A DNA stretch of 33,229 nt from Sandaracinaceae bacterium (GCA_012514415.1 JAAZAH010000059.1:1-33229); one strand, 5' to 3'; numbered from the stretch's first letter, positions 18,030-27,208 are shown. The notes: generated by a model from the sequence alone, not told the origin. A program made the numbers and translations.

Positions 18030-19286
18030 TTAGCTGCAAGTGGGCTCGCCGGCGCTCGCCCCACTCGTCGAGGCCGACGCGCTCACGCAGGCGCTGAATT
18101 CGACCGTGACGCTCACGCTCGCGGCGGCCGCGGCCGTCGAAGCCACGGCATTTCCAAGCGCTTCGATCTTCACGAGGGCGCAGGCGAAGTTGTTTCTCAG
18201 GCCGGCCGAGAGGCGCTCCACCGAGCGGACGAAGGCGCCTGCGTCCTTGAAGAGCTGTCCGTAGCCCTCGACGACGAGGAGGAGCTTCGGAAGGTTGGCC
18301 TCGAGCGTATCGACGAGCTCCGCGGCCCCTTCGCCATCGGCGCGGACCTCGACGTGGATCGAACCCTCGGTGCACTCGGCGGCGAAGTTGGCTTGAGCCT
18401 CACAGCTCGCATGGCACTCGGCATCCCCTTCGCAGCGGGGCGGCTCGAAGCTCCCCTCGCAGCGGGGCGGTGAAACCTCCTTGGTGCAGCCGCCTCGGCA
18501 ATAAAAATCGCCACGCGCGTCACATTCAGCCTTCCCCTCGACCTCGACGCGGCATGAGCCTTCGCACGATCCCGAGCAGGTCCCGCTGCACGATCCTGAG
18601 CAGGTTCCTTCGCAGCTCCCCTTGCAGACTCCATCGCAGCGTCCATCGCCGCCAAGTTCGCCTTCGCAGGTCCCGTTGCAGACGCCATCACAGGTTCCGC
18701 TGCAGCTCCCTTCGCATCCGCCTTCACAATAGCCTTGGCAGCTCCCCTCACAGTCGGCGACGATGTCTCCGCTCAGCTCGCAATAGGCCTCGACGTTCGC
18801 TTCGCAGTCGACATCACACTCGACGGCGAACTTGCCTTCCTCGCAGCGGACGTGAAGCTCGGGCTCGGTGCACTCGATGTCGATCTGGCAGCCCGCCTCG
18901 CAATCGACCCGTGCTTGAGCGTCGATATGGCAGACCGGCGGGGTCGCGATGATGTCGATCTCGATGCCGAGCTCGAGATGAGCGGCGATCGCTCGGTCTG
19001 CCGCGCGGCATGCCTCCTCGACGCTTGCCTCGTTGAAATCGGTCTCGCCGAGATCCTTCGCGATGGAAGCGCACGCCGAGGCGACATCACCCTCGATCAT
19101 CTTCGCTCGCGTCTCGAGGAGCTTGGCGGCCTCGAGCGTTGCGTCGATATTCGCGGATAGGCTGGTGTCGCAGAATTTATCGACGTCTTCATCGCCGCAG
19201 CCGGCGAAGAGGAGTGCGGCGACGAGCGCCGCGGGGAGAAAGATGGGATGCGCAGTCCTGCGCGAGTAAGAATTGTGGAGGTTCAT
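18030..19286 (-). CDS. Cysteine-rich repeat lipoprotein
   Basis: Signal peptide with lipobox (AALVAALLFAGC). 39 Cys in 418 aa. Central array CEGSCQGYCEGGCEGSCSGTCDGVCNGTCEGELGGDGRCDGVCKGSCEGTCSGSCSGTCSGSCEGSC. Confidence 0.88.
   Translation of the reverse strand: MNLHNSYSRRTAHPIFLPAALVAALLFAGCGDEDVDKFCDTSLSANIDATLEAAKLLETRAKMIEGDVASACASIAKDLGETDFNEASVEEACRAADRAIAAHLELGIEIDIIATPPVCHIDAQARVDCEAGCQIDIECTEPELHVRCEEGKFAVECDVDCEANVEAYCELSGDIVADCEGSCQGYCEGGCEGSCSGTCDGVCNGTCEGELGGDGRCDGVCKGSCEGTCSGSCSGTCSGSCEGSCRVEVEGKAECDARGDFYCRGGCTKEVSPPRCEGSFEPPRCEGDAECHASCEAQANFAAECTEGSIHVEVRADGEGAAELVDTLEANLPKLLLVVEGYGQLFKDAGAFVRSVERLSAGLRNNFACALVKIEALGNAVASTAAAAASVSVTVEFSACVSASASTSGASAGEPTCS
18552..18752 (-). 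repeat. Intragenic CxGx-encoding tetrapeptide repeat array (two blocks of 8 Cys)
   Basis: Residues 179-245 of the Cys-rich protein have Cys every 4 residues, with one 10-residue spacer (CEGELGGDGR). Confidence 0.85.
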
Positions 19287-19439
19287 GAGATCGGGTGCCT
19301 CGGTCGAAGGTTGACGTAGAACGACATCCCAAAGGACGTGGCCAGACTAACACCAAGCGCGCGAGAAAAGAATCACGCAGCGCGTCTTTATGAACGATTC
19401 GGGACACATCGAGGGAAAGCCCTGATAGACTACGGCGCC

Positions 19440-22400
19440 GTGAGTGTGCCGAACGAAAAGAACCTCGACCTCTCGCTCCTGCGCTTCCGAAAAGCGCCGG
19501 ATGAAGCCTCCGGTGAGGCCCTTGCCGAGGCACTGATTGCAGCCTCGCGCGAAAAGGATGCGCTCTCGATTTTCGAGACCTTGCGTAAACTCTCGCCGCG
19601 TGAGCCGCGATTTCCGTATCGGGCTGGAAAACTCCTTCTCGCCGCAGGGGATTACCCCGCCGCACAAAAGGCGCTCGTCGACGCTCTGCGTCTTGCTCCA
19701 GGGGATGCGGAGATCACTCTGAGTCTTGGGGAGGTCCTTCTAAAGCGCGGTGAGCCGCGCCGCGCTGTGGAACTTCTTTCGAAGCACCGCGGAGAAAGCG
19801 ACGCGATCGATCGGCTCCTCACGCGCGCCGAACGCTTCGCCCGCTTGAGCGAGATCGGCGATGAATTCGCCGAAGCGAGCGGTCCTCCAGCACCTTCTCC
19901 TTTTCATGCCGAGGGCTTTGACGCCGAGGGGTTTCTCGAGGATGTGCCGACCGAGATGCTCGCCCGCGAGGAGCTCGAGATGCTCCGAAAGCCGACCGAG
20001 CCGCCAAAGATCGAGATCGAGATCGATGAGGAGATCTTTACCGCCGAGGGTGGAGCGGATGTTGCGGCGGGTGGGCACGGCGGTGCGGATGATGGTTCGG
20101 AGAGAGGCGCACGTGATGCCGCCGAGAAGAAAGCCGCTCCGCCCCCGCCTCCGGTCGCCGCGCAGCCAGGCGCTTCTCCGCCGGCCCCGAAGGCCGCCCT
20201 CAAAGAGACCATCCCACTTCCCGAAAGCAATGAGCTCGCTGGCGCTCCAACCGGACGGGAGGGGGCTGGGACCGGAGCGTCGGGCCTCGCCTCCAGCGAG
20301 ATGCCGCCGCGCCCGAGCGCTCGTGATCGAGCCGACTCACCGGCAGTCGACGATGCGGAATTGGTCCGCGGCGTTCCTCGAACCGAAAAAAGAGCGAAGC
20401 GCCGCCTCCGCTTCTTCGTTGCGAGTTTCATTTTCGCGGCGCTGGCGGCATCGGGCGCCTATCTTGCCCGGCAATTTTACGAGCACGAGCAAGCGCGTGA
20501 GCGTCAGGCGCTCCGACAAGAGATTACGGCGGCGATCCTCTCAGCGGAGTCCGGAGAGGTTCGTGAGGCGCTCTCGCTTTCCGTGCGTCTCGGCTCCATC
20601 GACGAGATGCCGGCCGAGCTACGTGCCGATCTTGCATTCGGTGAAGCCGTTGCCCTGCTCGATCTCGGGGAGAGATCGAGCGATCAACTGCGCGCGCTCA
20701 TCCCGCTCGTCGAGGCACCTCTTCGGGAGGCGCTCGCCGCGACGGCCGACTATGTGGATACGGGCATCGCTCCCAAATCCGACGCGCTCCCGCTTCCCTC
20801 GACCGCGCTCGACCCACGTGCGTCCTATCTCTTTGGTCGGCTCAAGCAGATCGCGTCCATCGATGGGCTGGCGGATCTCGAGGCCGCTTTTCGAGCGGAG
20901 CGAGGCGCGGTGCGGTTGGCGCGCGTCGAACACGCCCTCACGCTCTTCATCCGCGGTAAGAAGCGAGAAGCGCGGACGATCCTGAGCGAAAAGCCCATCG
21001 ACGAGGCGCCCCGTGCGGCGGCCGTCGCCTCGCTCCTTGGTCTTGGCGAACCTTTCCAAGATGAAATCGAGGCCTCCTCGCCCTTCGATGTCTTTCTCTG
21101 TGAGCTTGCGCGCATCCATGCCGAGTATCGCGCGGGGCGCGCCGCCGAGGCGAGGGAACGGATCCTCGCCATCCCGCTCACCGAAAGCGGCCGCGGCGCC
21201 ATCGAAGCGCTGCTGCTCTACCGCGTCGCCGAGTCCACGGGTGCGCTTGAGCGCGCCAATTCCGCGCTCGAGCTTGCCCTCGAGCGTCACCCGGAGGATG
21301 CGGCCCTTCGAGCCGAGGCCGCGAGACTTGCCGCGCGAAGGGGCGATCTCGAACGCTCGAGCGTCCTTGTCGAGGCTCTTCCCCCCGAGCGCACCCGGGA
21401 GCTTCGAGCCGAACTCGCCTTCCGCGCGAAAGACGCGGAGGCCATCGCTTCGCTCGTCCAAGAGCTCGAGGCTGCCGAAGAGGAACCCAGCCTCATCTTC
21501 GCGCTGCGACTCAGACACGCTCTTCTTGCACGTGATGAAGTCGCCAGCTCACGCACGGAGGGCGGGAAAGGCCGCAGCGGAGAGCGGCTCGATGCCGGGG
21601 CCTTTGATGCGGCGGACCTCGAAGCGTTGAAAGAGAGCGAAACGCCGCTCGGGCTCTACGCGCTCGGTCTCTACTCACTCTCACTTGGCACCGAAGACGG
21701 GCGCGCGCAGGCAATCGAGCTCCTCGAGTCGGCATACGAGAGTTTTCCCAACGATGCGCTCCTGCTTCGAGAACTTGGAAAGGCGCTCCTCGACGCGGGG
21801 GAAGCGACGCGCGGTCGGACCTACCTGAGCGAAGCGAGCGAGCTCGGAGACGCTCGGGCAAATCTTTGGCTCATCGAGGCGCTACCTCCCGCCGGCGAGC
21901 GGTCCGCCGACGAAAGATCGGAGCTTCTCCTCCGTCTCGAGGCGCTCGATCGCAGCGAGCTTCGTCCCGAGGAGGCCGAACGCGCGCTTCGCCTCATCGC
22001 GCAGTCCGCCGCCGAGCGAGAAGATTACTCCCAAGCGCATCAGACGCTCGACACACTCGCCCGCGAACATCTCGCCGATGTTCTCGAACTTCGCGCCAAG
22101 CTCCTTTATCGCGAAGGCCGCTACGCGGAGCTCATCGAGCTCGTCGAGGCGCCCCTTCGGGATCTCGTCGAGGGAAGAGCGGGCGCACGCACTGAGCTCA
22201 TTCCGCTCCTTCCTCTTTATGGCGAAGCGCTTGAGGCCGAAGGGGAGGTGCGTCGCGCGGGACCTGTCTTCGAAGCGAGCGTGAAGCTTGATCCGGAGGC
22301 GACGATCGGCCGACTCGGTTATGCCCGGTCGTTCATCCGCGCCGGGAAGATGTGGGCCGCGCTCAAAGTACTTGAGCGGGCCGAAGAAACGCTCAAGGCC

Positions 22401-22661
22401 GCAGGGCTCTTCGAGAAGCACCGCGAGGAGTGGCTCTTTCTCAAGGGGCGCGCGCTCCTCGCGCTCGATCGCCGCGAAGAAGCGGAAGAGCCGCTCACTG
22501 AAGCCTCGAAGATCGAAGGAGTGCGACCCGAGATCTTCTTTTATCTCGGCGAGGCGCTCGCCGCCCGAAAAAGCAGCGAGGCACGCGCCGCCTACATGCG
22601 ATATCTCGAACTCGAGCCCGATGGCGCCCACCGCCGCCGCGCTGAGCGCGCCATCCGCTGA
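19440..22661 (+). CDS. Large TPR-repeat protein with one predicted TM segment
   Basis: Multiple TPR-like helices (AGDYPAAQKALVDALRLAPGDAEITLSLGEVLLKRGEPRRAVELL; RGRALLALDRREEAEEPLTEASKIEGVRPEIFFYLGEAL). TM segment FFVASFIFAALAASGAYLA. Start is uncertain: ATG 19338 in the track, GTG 19440 preferred. Confidence 0.8.
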   Translation: MSVPNEKNLDLSLLRFRKAPDEASGEALAEALIAASREKDALSIFETLRKLSPREPRFPYRAGKLLLAAGDYPAAQKALVDALRLAPGDAEITLSLGEVLLKRGEPRRAVELLSKHRGESDAIDRLLTRAERFARLSEIGDEFAEASGPPAPSPFHAEGFDAEGFLEDVPTEMLAREELEMLRKPTEPPKIEIEIDEEIFTAEGGADVAAGGHGGADDGSERGARDAAEKKAAPPPPPVAAQPGASPPAPKAALKETIPLPESNELAGAPTGREGAGTGASGLASSEMPPRPSARDRADSPAVDDAELVRGVPRTEKRAKRRLRFFVASFIFAALAASGAYLARQFYEHEQARERQALRQEITAAILSAESGEVREALSLSVRLGSIDEMPAELRADLAFGEAVALLDLGERSSDQLRALIPLVEAPLREALAATADYVDTGIAPKSDALPLPSTALDPRASYLFGRLKQIASIDGLADLEAAFRAERGAVRLARVEHALTLFIRGKKREARTILSEKPIDEAPRAAAVASLLGLGEPFQDEIEASSPFDVFLCELARIHAEYRAGRAAEARERILAIPLTESGRGAIEALLLYRVAESTGALERANSALELALERHPEDAALRAEAARLAARRGDLERSSVLVEALPPERTRELRAELAFRAKDAEAIASLVQELEAAEEEPSLIFALRLRHALLARDEVASSRTEGGKGRSGERLDAGAFDAADLEALKESETPLGLYALGLYSLSLGTEDGRAQAIELLESAYESFPNDALLLRELGKALLDAGEATRGRTYLSEASELGDARANLWLIEALPPAGERSADERSELLLRLEALDRSELRPEEAERALRLIAQSAAEREDYSQAHQTLDTLAREHLADVLELRAKLLYREGRYAELIELVEAPLRDLVEGRAGARTELIPLLPLYGEALEAEGEVRRAGPVFEASVKLDPEATIGRLGYARSFIRAGKMWAALKVLERAEETLKAAGLFEKHREEWLFLKGRALLALDRREEAEEPLTEASKIEGVRPEIFFYLGEALAARKSSEARAAYMRYLELEPDGAHRRRAERAIR

Positions 22662-22672
22662 AAGGAAAAAGG

Positions 22673-23413
22673 ATGTTTCGTCTCTGTCTTCTTGGTGTCG
22701 TGATGGCGGGAGGCTTGGCCGTCGCCGGATGTGGAGGATCGGAAGCGAGCGGAGAGGCTGGTGCGATGGCCTCGGACGCGAGCCGCGCGGGTGCGGGCGG
22801 TGAGCGGACGTCTCGGCCTTATGAAGAGGCGGACGATGGCATGATCGTCGAAGGCCTCGATGGAACGATCCGCCCCGAAGCGGTCGAGGATGGTGTCCGT
22901 TCAGTTCTCCCTCAAATGTTCGATTGCTTCACCGCGCGCTACGACGATCTCGAGATCCTGAGTGGGGACGTGACGATCGGCTTTCGCATTGCGATCGATG
23001 GGCGGGTCGCTTCGGCGAAGCTCCTGAGCTCGACGCTTGGGGATCGCGAAACTGAGCGCTGTATTCTCTCCGCCGCGCGCACGATCCGCTTTTCGCGCCC
23101 GAGCGGCGGCGAGGCCGAGGCGACGCATTCCTTTGGGGTCGCTCTTCCGGAGGATACCCGCGCTCCCGAGGTTTGGCCCTCGCAACGAGTTTCGCGGCAG
23201 CTCGGCGGCGGTGCGGCGCTGCGCAGTTGTGGTCGCGGGGAAGGTCCGCTTACCGCCGCAATCTACATTGGTCCCGGGGGGCGCCCCCTCGCGGCCGGAG
23301 CGAGTGGCGATCTCGACGATCGGGCCCTTGATTGCGTTGCGAAAAAATTGTCCTCGCTTCGCTATGACGATCCGGGAAGCTACCCGGCCAAAGTGATCGT
23401 TCGCTACGAATGA
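22673..23413 (+). CDS. Lipoprotein with AgmX/PglI-type C-terminal domains
   Basis: Lipobox LAVAGC. GTIRPEAVEDGVRSVLPQMFDCFTARYDDLEILSGDVTIGFRIAIDGRVASAKLLSSTLGDRETERCILSAARTIRF matches the myxobacterial AgmX/PglI tail pattern. A second, similar Cys-paired segment follows. Confidence 0.75.
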   Translation: MFRLCLLGVVMAGGLAVAGCGGSEASGEAGAMASDASRAGAGGERTSRPYEEADDGMIVEGLDGTIRPEAVEDGVRSVLPQMFDCFTARYDDLEILSGDVTIGFRIAIDGRVASAKLLSSTLGDRETERCILSAARTIRFSRPSGGEAEATHSFGVALPEDTRAPEVWPSQRVSRQLGGGAALRSCGRGEGPLTAAIYIGPGGRPLAAGASGDLDDRALDCVAKKLSSLRYDDPGSYPAKVIVRYE

Positions 23414-23428
23414 GGCGAAGGGGCTCGG

Positions 23429-23460
23429 TGAGGCGCCCGTTGCGGAGTCTACGCGCCTCA
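23429..23460. terminator. Hairpin between convergent genes
   Basis: TGAGGCGC (23429-23436) pairs with GCGCCTCA (23453-23460). It sits between the 23413 (+) and 23487 (-) gene ends, but no strong T-tract is present. Confidence 0.5.
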
Positions 23461-23486
23461 TCCACCACCCAATCGCGATCAAGCCC

Positions 23487-23990
23487 TTAGGCTTCGACGC
23501 CGTCCTCGTCCATCGGCGTGAAATCGCCGCGGAGCACCTGGAGGATGCCTTCGACCTCAAGGGCGATCTCGATCTCGGGGTTCGTTTTGAGGAAGGCCTC
23601 GAGGTATTTTTGTGCCGCTGCATTCTCGCCGCGTTGATAATGGACGAGCCCAAGGAGATAAAGCGCGTCCGGATCGTCCTTGCGGATCGAGAGGATCTGT
23701 CGCCCCATGCGGAGCGCTTTATCGTGCTCGCCGAGGAGCCTCAGGCATTGACCCGCACCGATCATCGCGCCGATATAATGGGGCGTGATCTCGAGCGCCT
23801 TCACGTAGGCAGCGAGCGCACGCTCGTATTCCTTCTGTTCATAGAGTGCCTGACCCATGAAGAAATACGCGTGCTCATTGGAGGGATCGCGGGCGATGAT
23901 CGCTGTGAGCTCGCCGATCGCCTCTTCGGTCTCGCCGGTGACGAGGAGTTCGATCGCCTCTTCGCATGCGCTATAATTCTCATCGCTCAT
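23487..23990 (-). CDS. TPR-repeat protein
   Basis: AIGELTAIIARDPSNEHAYFFMGQALYEQKEYERALAAYVKALEITPHYIGAMIGAGQCLRLLGEHDKAL shows clear TPR periodicity. Confidence 0.88.
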   Translation of the reverse strand: MSDENYSACEEAIELLVTGETEEAIGELTAIIARDPSNEHAYFFMGQALYEQKEYERALAAYVKALEITPHYIGAMIGAGQCLRLLGEHDKALRMGRQILSIRKDDPDALYLLGLVHYQRGENAAAQKYLEAFLKTNPEIEIALEVEGILQVLRGDFTPMDEDGVEA

Positions 23991-24113
23991 CCTCTGAGTA
24001 TCCTCTGGTTTTGCGCCTAGGCAATTGCGCGCCCGGTGATTCTGAAAATCTTAGCCGGACCAGTCACGATTTTTCGCTATGATCAAGCAACGATCACGAG
24101 GGTGACGAAAGAG

Positions 24114-25793
24114 ATGTCGATGAACGATCCCGAGATGAAGTCCAAGGCTGAGGTTGCGCGCAAAGAGTGGGAAGCGGCTTATGAGCGCTCGCAAACGAAG
24201 GTGCCGCTCCGAAAGGAGCGCTTCACCACGCTGAGCGATATGGAAGTGCCGCCGCTTTCCACCCCGGACTCCGCCGCTATCGATTATGAGCGCGATCTCG
24301 GGTATCCGGGACGGTTTCCTTTTACGCGCGGCGTGCAACCGACGATGTACCGTGGCCGGCTTTGGACCATGCGGATGTTCGCTGGCTTCGGAACGCCACG
24401 GCAAACGAATGAGCGGTTTCGATATCTCCTCGAACAAGGACAGACGGGGCTGTCGACCGCGTTCGATTTCCCCACGCTGATGGGATACGACAGCGACAGT
24501 CCCCTTTCCCTTGGCGAGGTCGGCAAGGTGGGTGTCGCGATCGATACGCTCCGCGATATGGAGATCCTCTTCGATCAGATCCCCTTGGATGAAGTCACTA
24601 CTTCCATGACGATCAACGGACCGGCTGCGGTCCTTCTCGGCTTCTATGTGGCGCTTGCTGATAACCGAGGTATCCCCCGTGATAAGATCGGCGGCACCGT
24701 CCAGAACGATTGCCTCAAGGAGTTCATCGCGCAGCACGCTTGGGTTGTTCCACCGCGTCCAGCGATGCGTATCGTAACTGACACCATCGAGTTCTGCACC
24801 GCCGAAGTGCCTCGATGGAACTCCGTGAGCATCTCGGGCTATCATATTCGCGAGGCGGGTTCGACGGCTGCCCAAGAGCTCGCCTTTACCCTTGCGGATG
24901 GCCTCGAATACGTGAAATGGGGCGTCGAGCGTGGGATGAAGGTGGATGATTTCGCACCGCGCCTCTCCTTTTTCTTTGACGTTCATTCGGACTTCTTCGA
25001 AGAGATCGCCAAATTCCGCGCAGCGAGGCGCCTCTGGGCGCGCCTCATGAAGGAGCGCTTCGATCCGAAGGATCCGCGCTCGATGATGCTTCGCACTCAC
25101 GCGCAAACCGCGGGCGTCTCTCTCACGGCCCAGCAGCCGTACAATAACGTGGCGCGCGTCGCGCTTCAGGCGCTGGCGGCTGTGCTCGGCGGGACGCAGA
25201 GCCTTCACACCAACAGCCTCGACGAGACCTATGCGCTGCCCACGACCGAGGCCGTGACGATCGCCCTCCGCACCCAGCAAATCATCGCCGAGGAGTCCGG
25301 CGTCGCCAACACCATCGATCCGCTCGCGGGCAGCTATTTCGTCGAGGAGCTGACGAACCGGCTTGAGCAGGAGGCGCGCGAAATCATTGAGCGGATTGAC
25401 GCGATGGGCGGCATGGTCGAAGCCGTTGAGCGCGGCTATCCGCAGCGCGAGATTGCGGCGTCGGCCTATCGGTACCAGCAGCAGCTCGAAGCGCGAGAAA
25501 AGATCGTCGTTGGAGTCAATCGCTACGAACAGGAAGAGGAGCCCGCGATCCCCCTGCTCCGCATCGACGATTCGATCGAGCGCGAGCAGGTGGCCTCACT
25601 TCAAAAAGTGAAGCGCGAGCGTGACTCCGCCGCCGTGGAGCGCGCCCTCGCTGCCGTCGCCGAGGCCGCGCGAGGCTCATCGAATCTCATGCCGCCGATC
25701 ATCGATGCCGCGAAGGCCTATTGCTCGGTGCAGGAAATCTGTGACGTGCTCCGAGAGGTTTTCGGGCGCCATCAAGATCGCCCCGAGTTCTAG
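24114..25793 (+). CDS. Acyl-CoA mutase large subunit (methylmalonyl-CoA mutase family), lacking a C-terminal B12-binding domain
   Basis: [70 protein letters not shown] and [20 protein letters not shown]. It ends shortly after the TIM-barrel region. Confidence 0.92.
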   Translation: MSMNDPEMKSKAEVARKEWEAAYERSQTKVPLRKERFTTLSDMEVPPLSTPDSAAIDYERDLGYPGRFPFTRGVQPTMYRGRLWTMRMFAGFGTPRQTNERFRYLLEQGQTGLSTAFDFPTLMGYDSDSPLSLGEVGKVGVAIDTLRDMEILFDQIPLDEVTTSMTINGPAAVLLGFYVALADNRGIPRDKIGGTVQNDCLKEFIAQHAWVVPPRPAMRIVTDTIEFCTAEVPRWNSVSISGYHIREAGSTAAQELAFTLADGLEYVKWGVERGMKVDDFAPRLSFFFDVHSDFFEEIAKFRAARRLWARLMKERFDPKDPRSMMLRTHAQTAGVSLTAQQPYNNVARVALQALAAVLGGTQSLHTNSLDETYALPTTEAVTIALRTQQIIAEESGVANTIDPLAGSYFVEELTNRLEQEAREIIERIDAMGGMVEAVERGYPQREIAASAYRYQQQLEAREKIVVGVNRYEQEEEPAIPLLRIDDSIEREQVASLQKVKRERDSAAVERALAAVAEAARGSSNLMPPIIDAAKAYCSVQEICDVLREVFGRHQDRPEF

Positions 25794-25876
25794 AGGCTCA
25801 CAGCGAGCGCGGGCGGCGCGCGATACGTCGCCCAGAGCGCTAGACGCTCACATCGAGCGCGGGCGGCGCGCCGTAC
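25790..25876. repeat. 37-bp imperfect direct repeat, 50-bp period, at the convergent gene ends
   Basis: 25790-25826 CTAGAGGCTCACAGCGAGCGCGGGCGGCGCGCGATAC versus 25840-25876 CTAGACGCTCACATCGAGCGCGGGCGGCGCGCCGTAC (33/37 identical). Confidence 0.9.
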
Positions 25877-27042
25877 ACCGGGCAATGGGTGCCTTGGTAA
25901 ATCGTAGGCATGCAGCGGTTGCAATGGATGCAGCGCGATTTCGCGTTCGGATCGGCCTCAAGCTGCTTGGGTAGATCGGGATCGGCGAGCAGCGCGCGCC
26001 CCATGGCGACGAAATCAAAACCCTCCGCCATGGCACGCTCGAGCGAGGCGTTGTCCGTGACGCCACCAAGAAGGATGAGCGGCATCTTGAGCTCCCGCCG
26101 GAAGGTGCGCGCAAGCTCGAGGAGATAGAGCGGATGATAGGGGTATTTTTTGAGAAAGAAGCGGCCAAAAACGCTGAGCCCCGCTTTGATCGGCTGCCGG
26201 AAGTTTTGCGCGAATTCCCGGAGCGGGACGTCGCCGTGAAAGAGGTACATCGGATTGAGCAGGGAACTGCCTGCCGTGAGCTGAAGCGCGTCGAGTGAAC
26301 CATCGGATTCGATCCACTTCGCCACCTGAAGGCTTTCTTCGACATCGAACCCCGCAAAGACGGCGTCGCGCATATTGAGCTTTGCCGTCACGGCGAGTTT
26401 ATCTCCGGCGGCCTCGCGGACCGCACGTGCGGTTTCACGGACAAGCCGCGCGCGATTTTCGAGGCTGCCTCCATACTCATCCTTTCGCCGGTTCAGGCGC
26501 GGGCTGAGGAAAGAGCTCGCGAGATAGTTGTGTCCGAAGTGGATCTCGACTGCGTCGAAGCCGCATTCGATGGCGTATTTCGTCGCCCTTCGGTGATCTT
26601 CGACGACTCGTTCGAGGTCGTCCTTACTCGCCCCCTTCGTCATGCTGAGGCTGAGCGGATGGAACATCTTCTTGGGCGTGAGCGCCTTATGCCCATGCGA
26701 GCTCTCATCGGCGACGGGGCCGGCGTGACCAATCTGCGCCGAGATGGCAGCGCCTTCACGATGGACCGCCTCAGTGAGCTTTCTGAGGCCGGGGAGAGCT
26801 TCGGGGCGCCAATAGAGCTGATCGGCCTCGGTACGACCTTCGGGAGAGACGGCGCAATAGGCGACCGTCGTCATTCCGACGCCGCCGCGAGCGATCCCCG
26901 CGTGAAACTCGATGAGCGGATCGGAGACGAGCGCCCCGGGTGTCCTTCCCTCGAAGGTGGCCGCCTTGATGATGCGGTTTCGAAGGGTGATGGGGCCCAA
27001 TTGGGCGGGCTGAAAGACGGCTTTCTGGTGGCTCTGACTCAT
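25840..27042 (-). CDS. Old-yellow-enzyme-type NADH:flavin oxidoreductase with C-terminal Cys cluster
   Basis: QPAQLGPITLRNRIIKAATFEGR, AQIGHAGP, GFDAVEIHFGHNYLASSFLSPRLNRRKDEYGGSLENRARL and CIHCNRCMPTIYQGTHC (CxxCxxCx9C). Confidence 0.9.
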   Translation of the reverse strand: MSQSHQKAVFQPAQLGPITLRNRIIKAATFEGRTPGALVSDPLIEFHAGIARGGVGMTTVAYCAVSPEGRTEADQLYWRPEALPGLRKLTEAVHREGAAISAQIGHAGPVADESSHGHKALTPKKMFHPLSLSMTKGASKDDLERVVEDHRRATKYAIECGFDAVEIHFGHNYLASSFLSPRLNRRKDEYGGSLENRARLVRETARAVREAAGDKLAVTAKLNMRDAVFAGFDVEESLQVAKWIESDGSLDALQLTAGSSLLNPMYLFHGDVPLREFAQNFRQPIKAGLSVFGRFFLKKYPYHPLYLLELARTFRRELKMPLILLGGVTDNASLERAMAEGFDFVAMGRALLADPDLPKQLEADPNAKSRCIHCNRCMPTIYQGTHCPVYGAPPALDVSV

Positions 27043-27208
27043 CGAATTTCTCGAAGCGTGGATGGATTCGAGTCGAGGATAGGATGAATCGAGGCGTAGT
27101 GAAATCGGAAAACGGTCGAGAGGCCGGGCGTCGCGGTTCGGGCGGCGATGGGGTGGAGGAGCCGTCAGCGGGTGAATACGAGGCGATCTGCGGTCTTGCG
27201 ACGTTCGC

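Noticed and set aside
18552-18752. CRISPR-like or VNTR interpretation of the repeated DNA in the Cys-rich gene
   Set aside because: The period is 12/24 bp in frame with a CxGx protein repeat inside an intact ORF with a signal peptide; there are no spacers.
20619-22631. Minus-strand ORFs of 299 and 249 aa opposite the TPR gene
   Set aside because: Antisense shadows; the plus frame shows TPR periodicity and a TM segment.
24078-24083. Promoter for the mutase gene (TATGAT at 24078-24083)
   Set aside because: The -10 is good, but no acceptable -35 lies at 16-18 bp spacing, so it is not listed as a feature.
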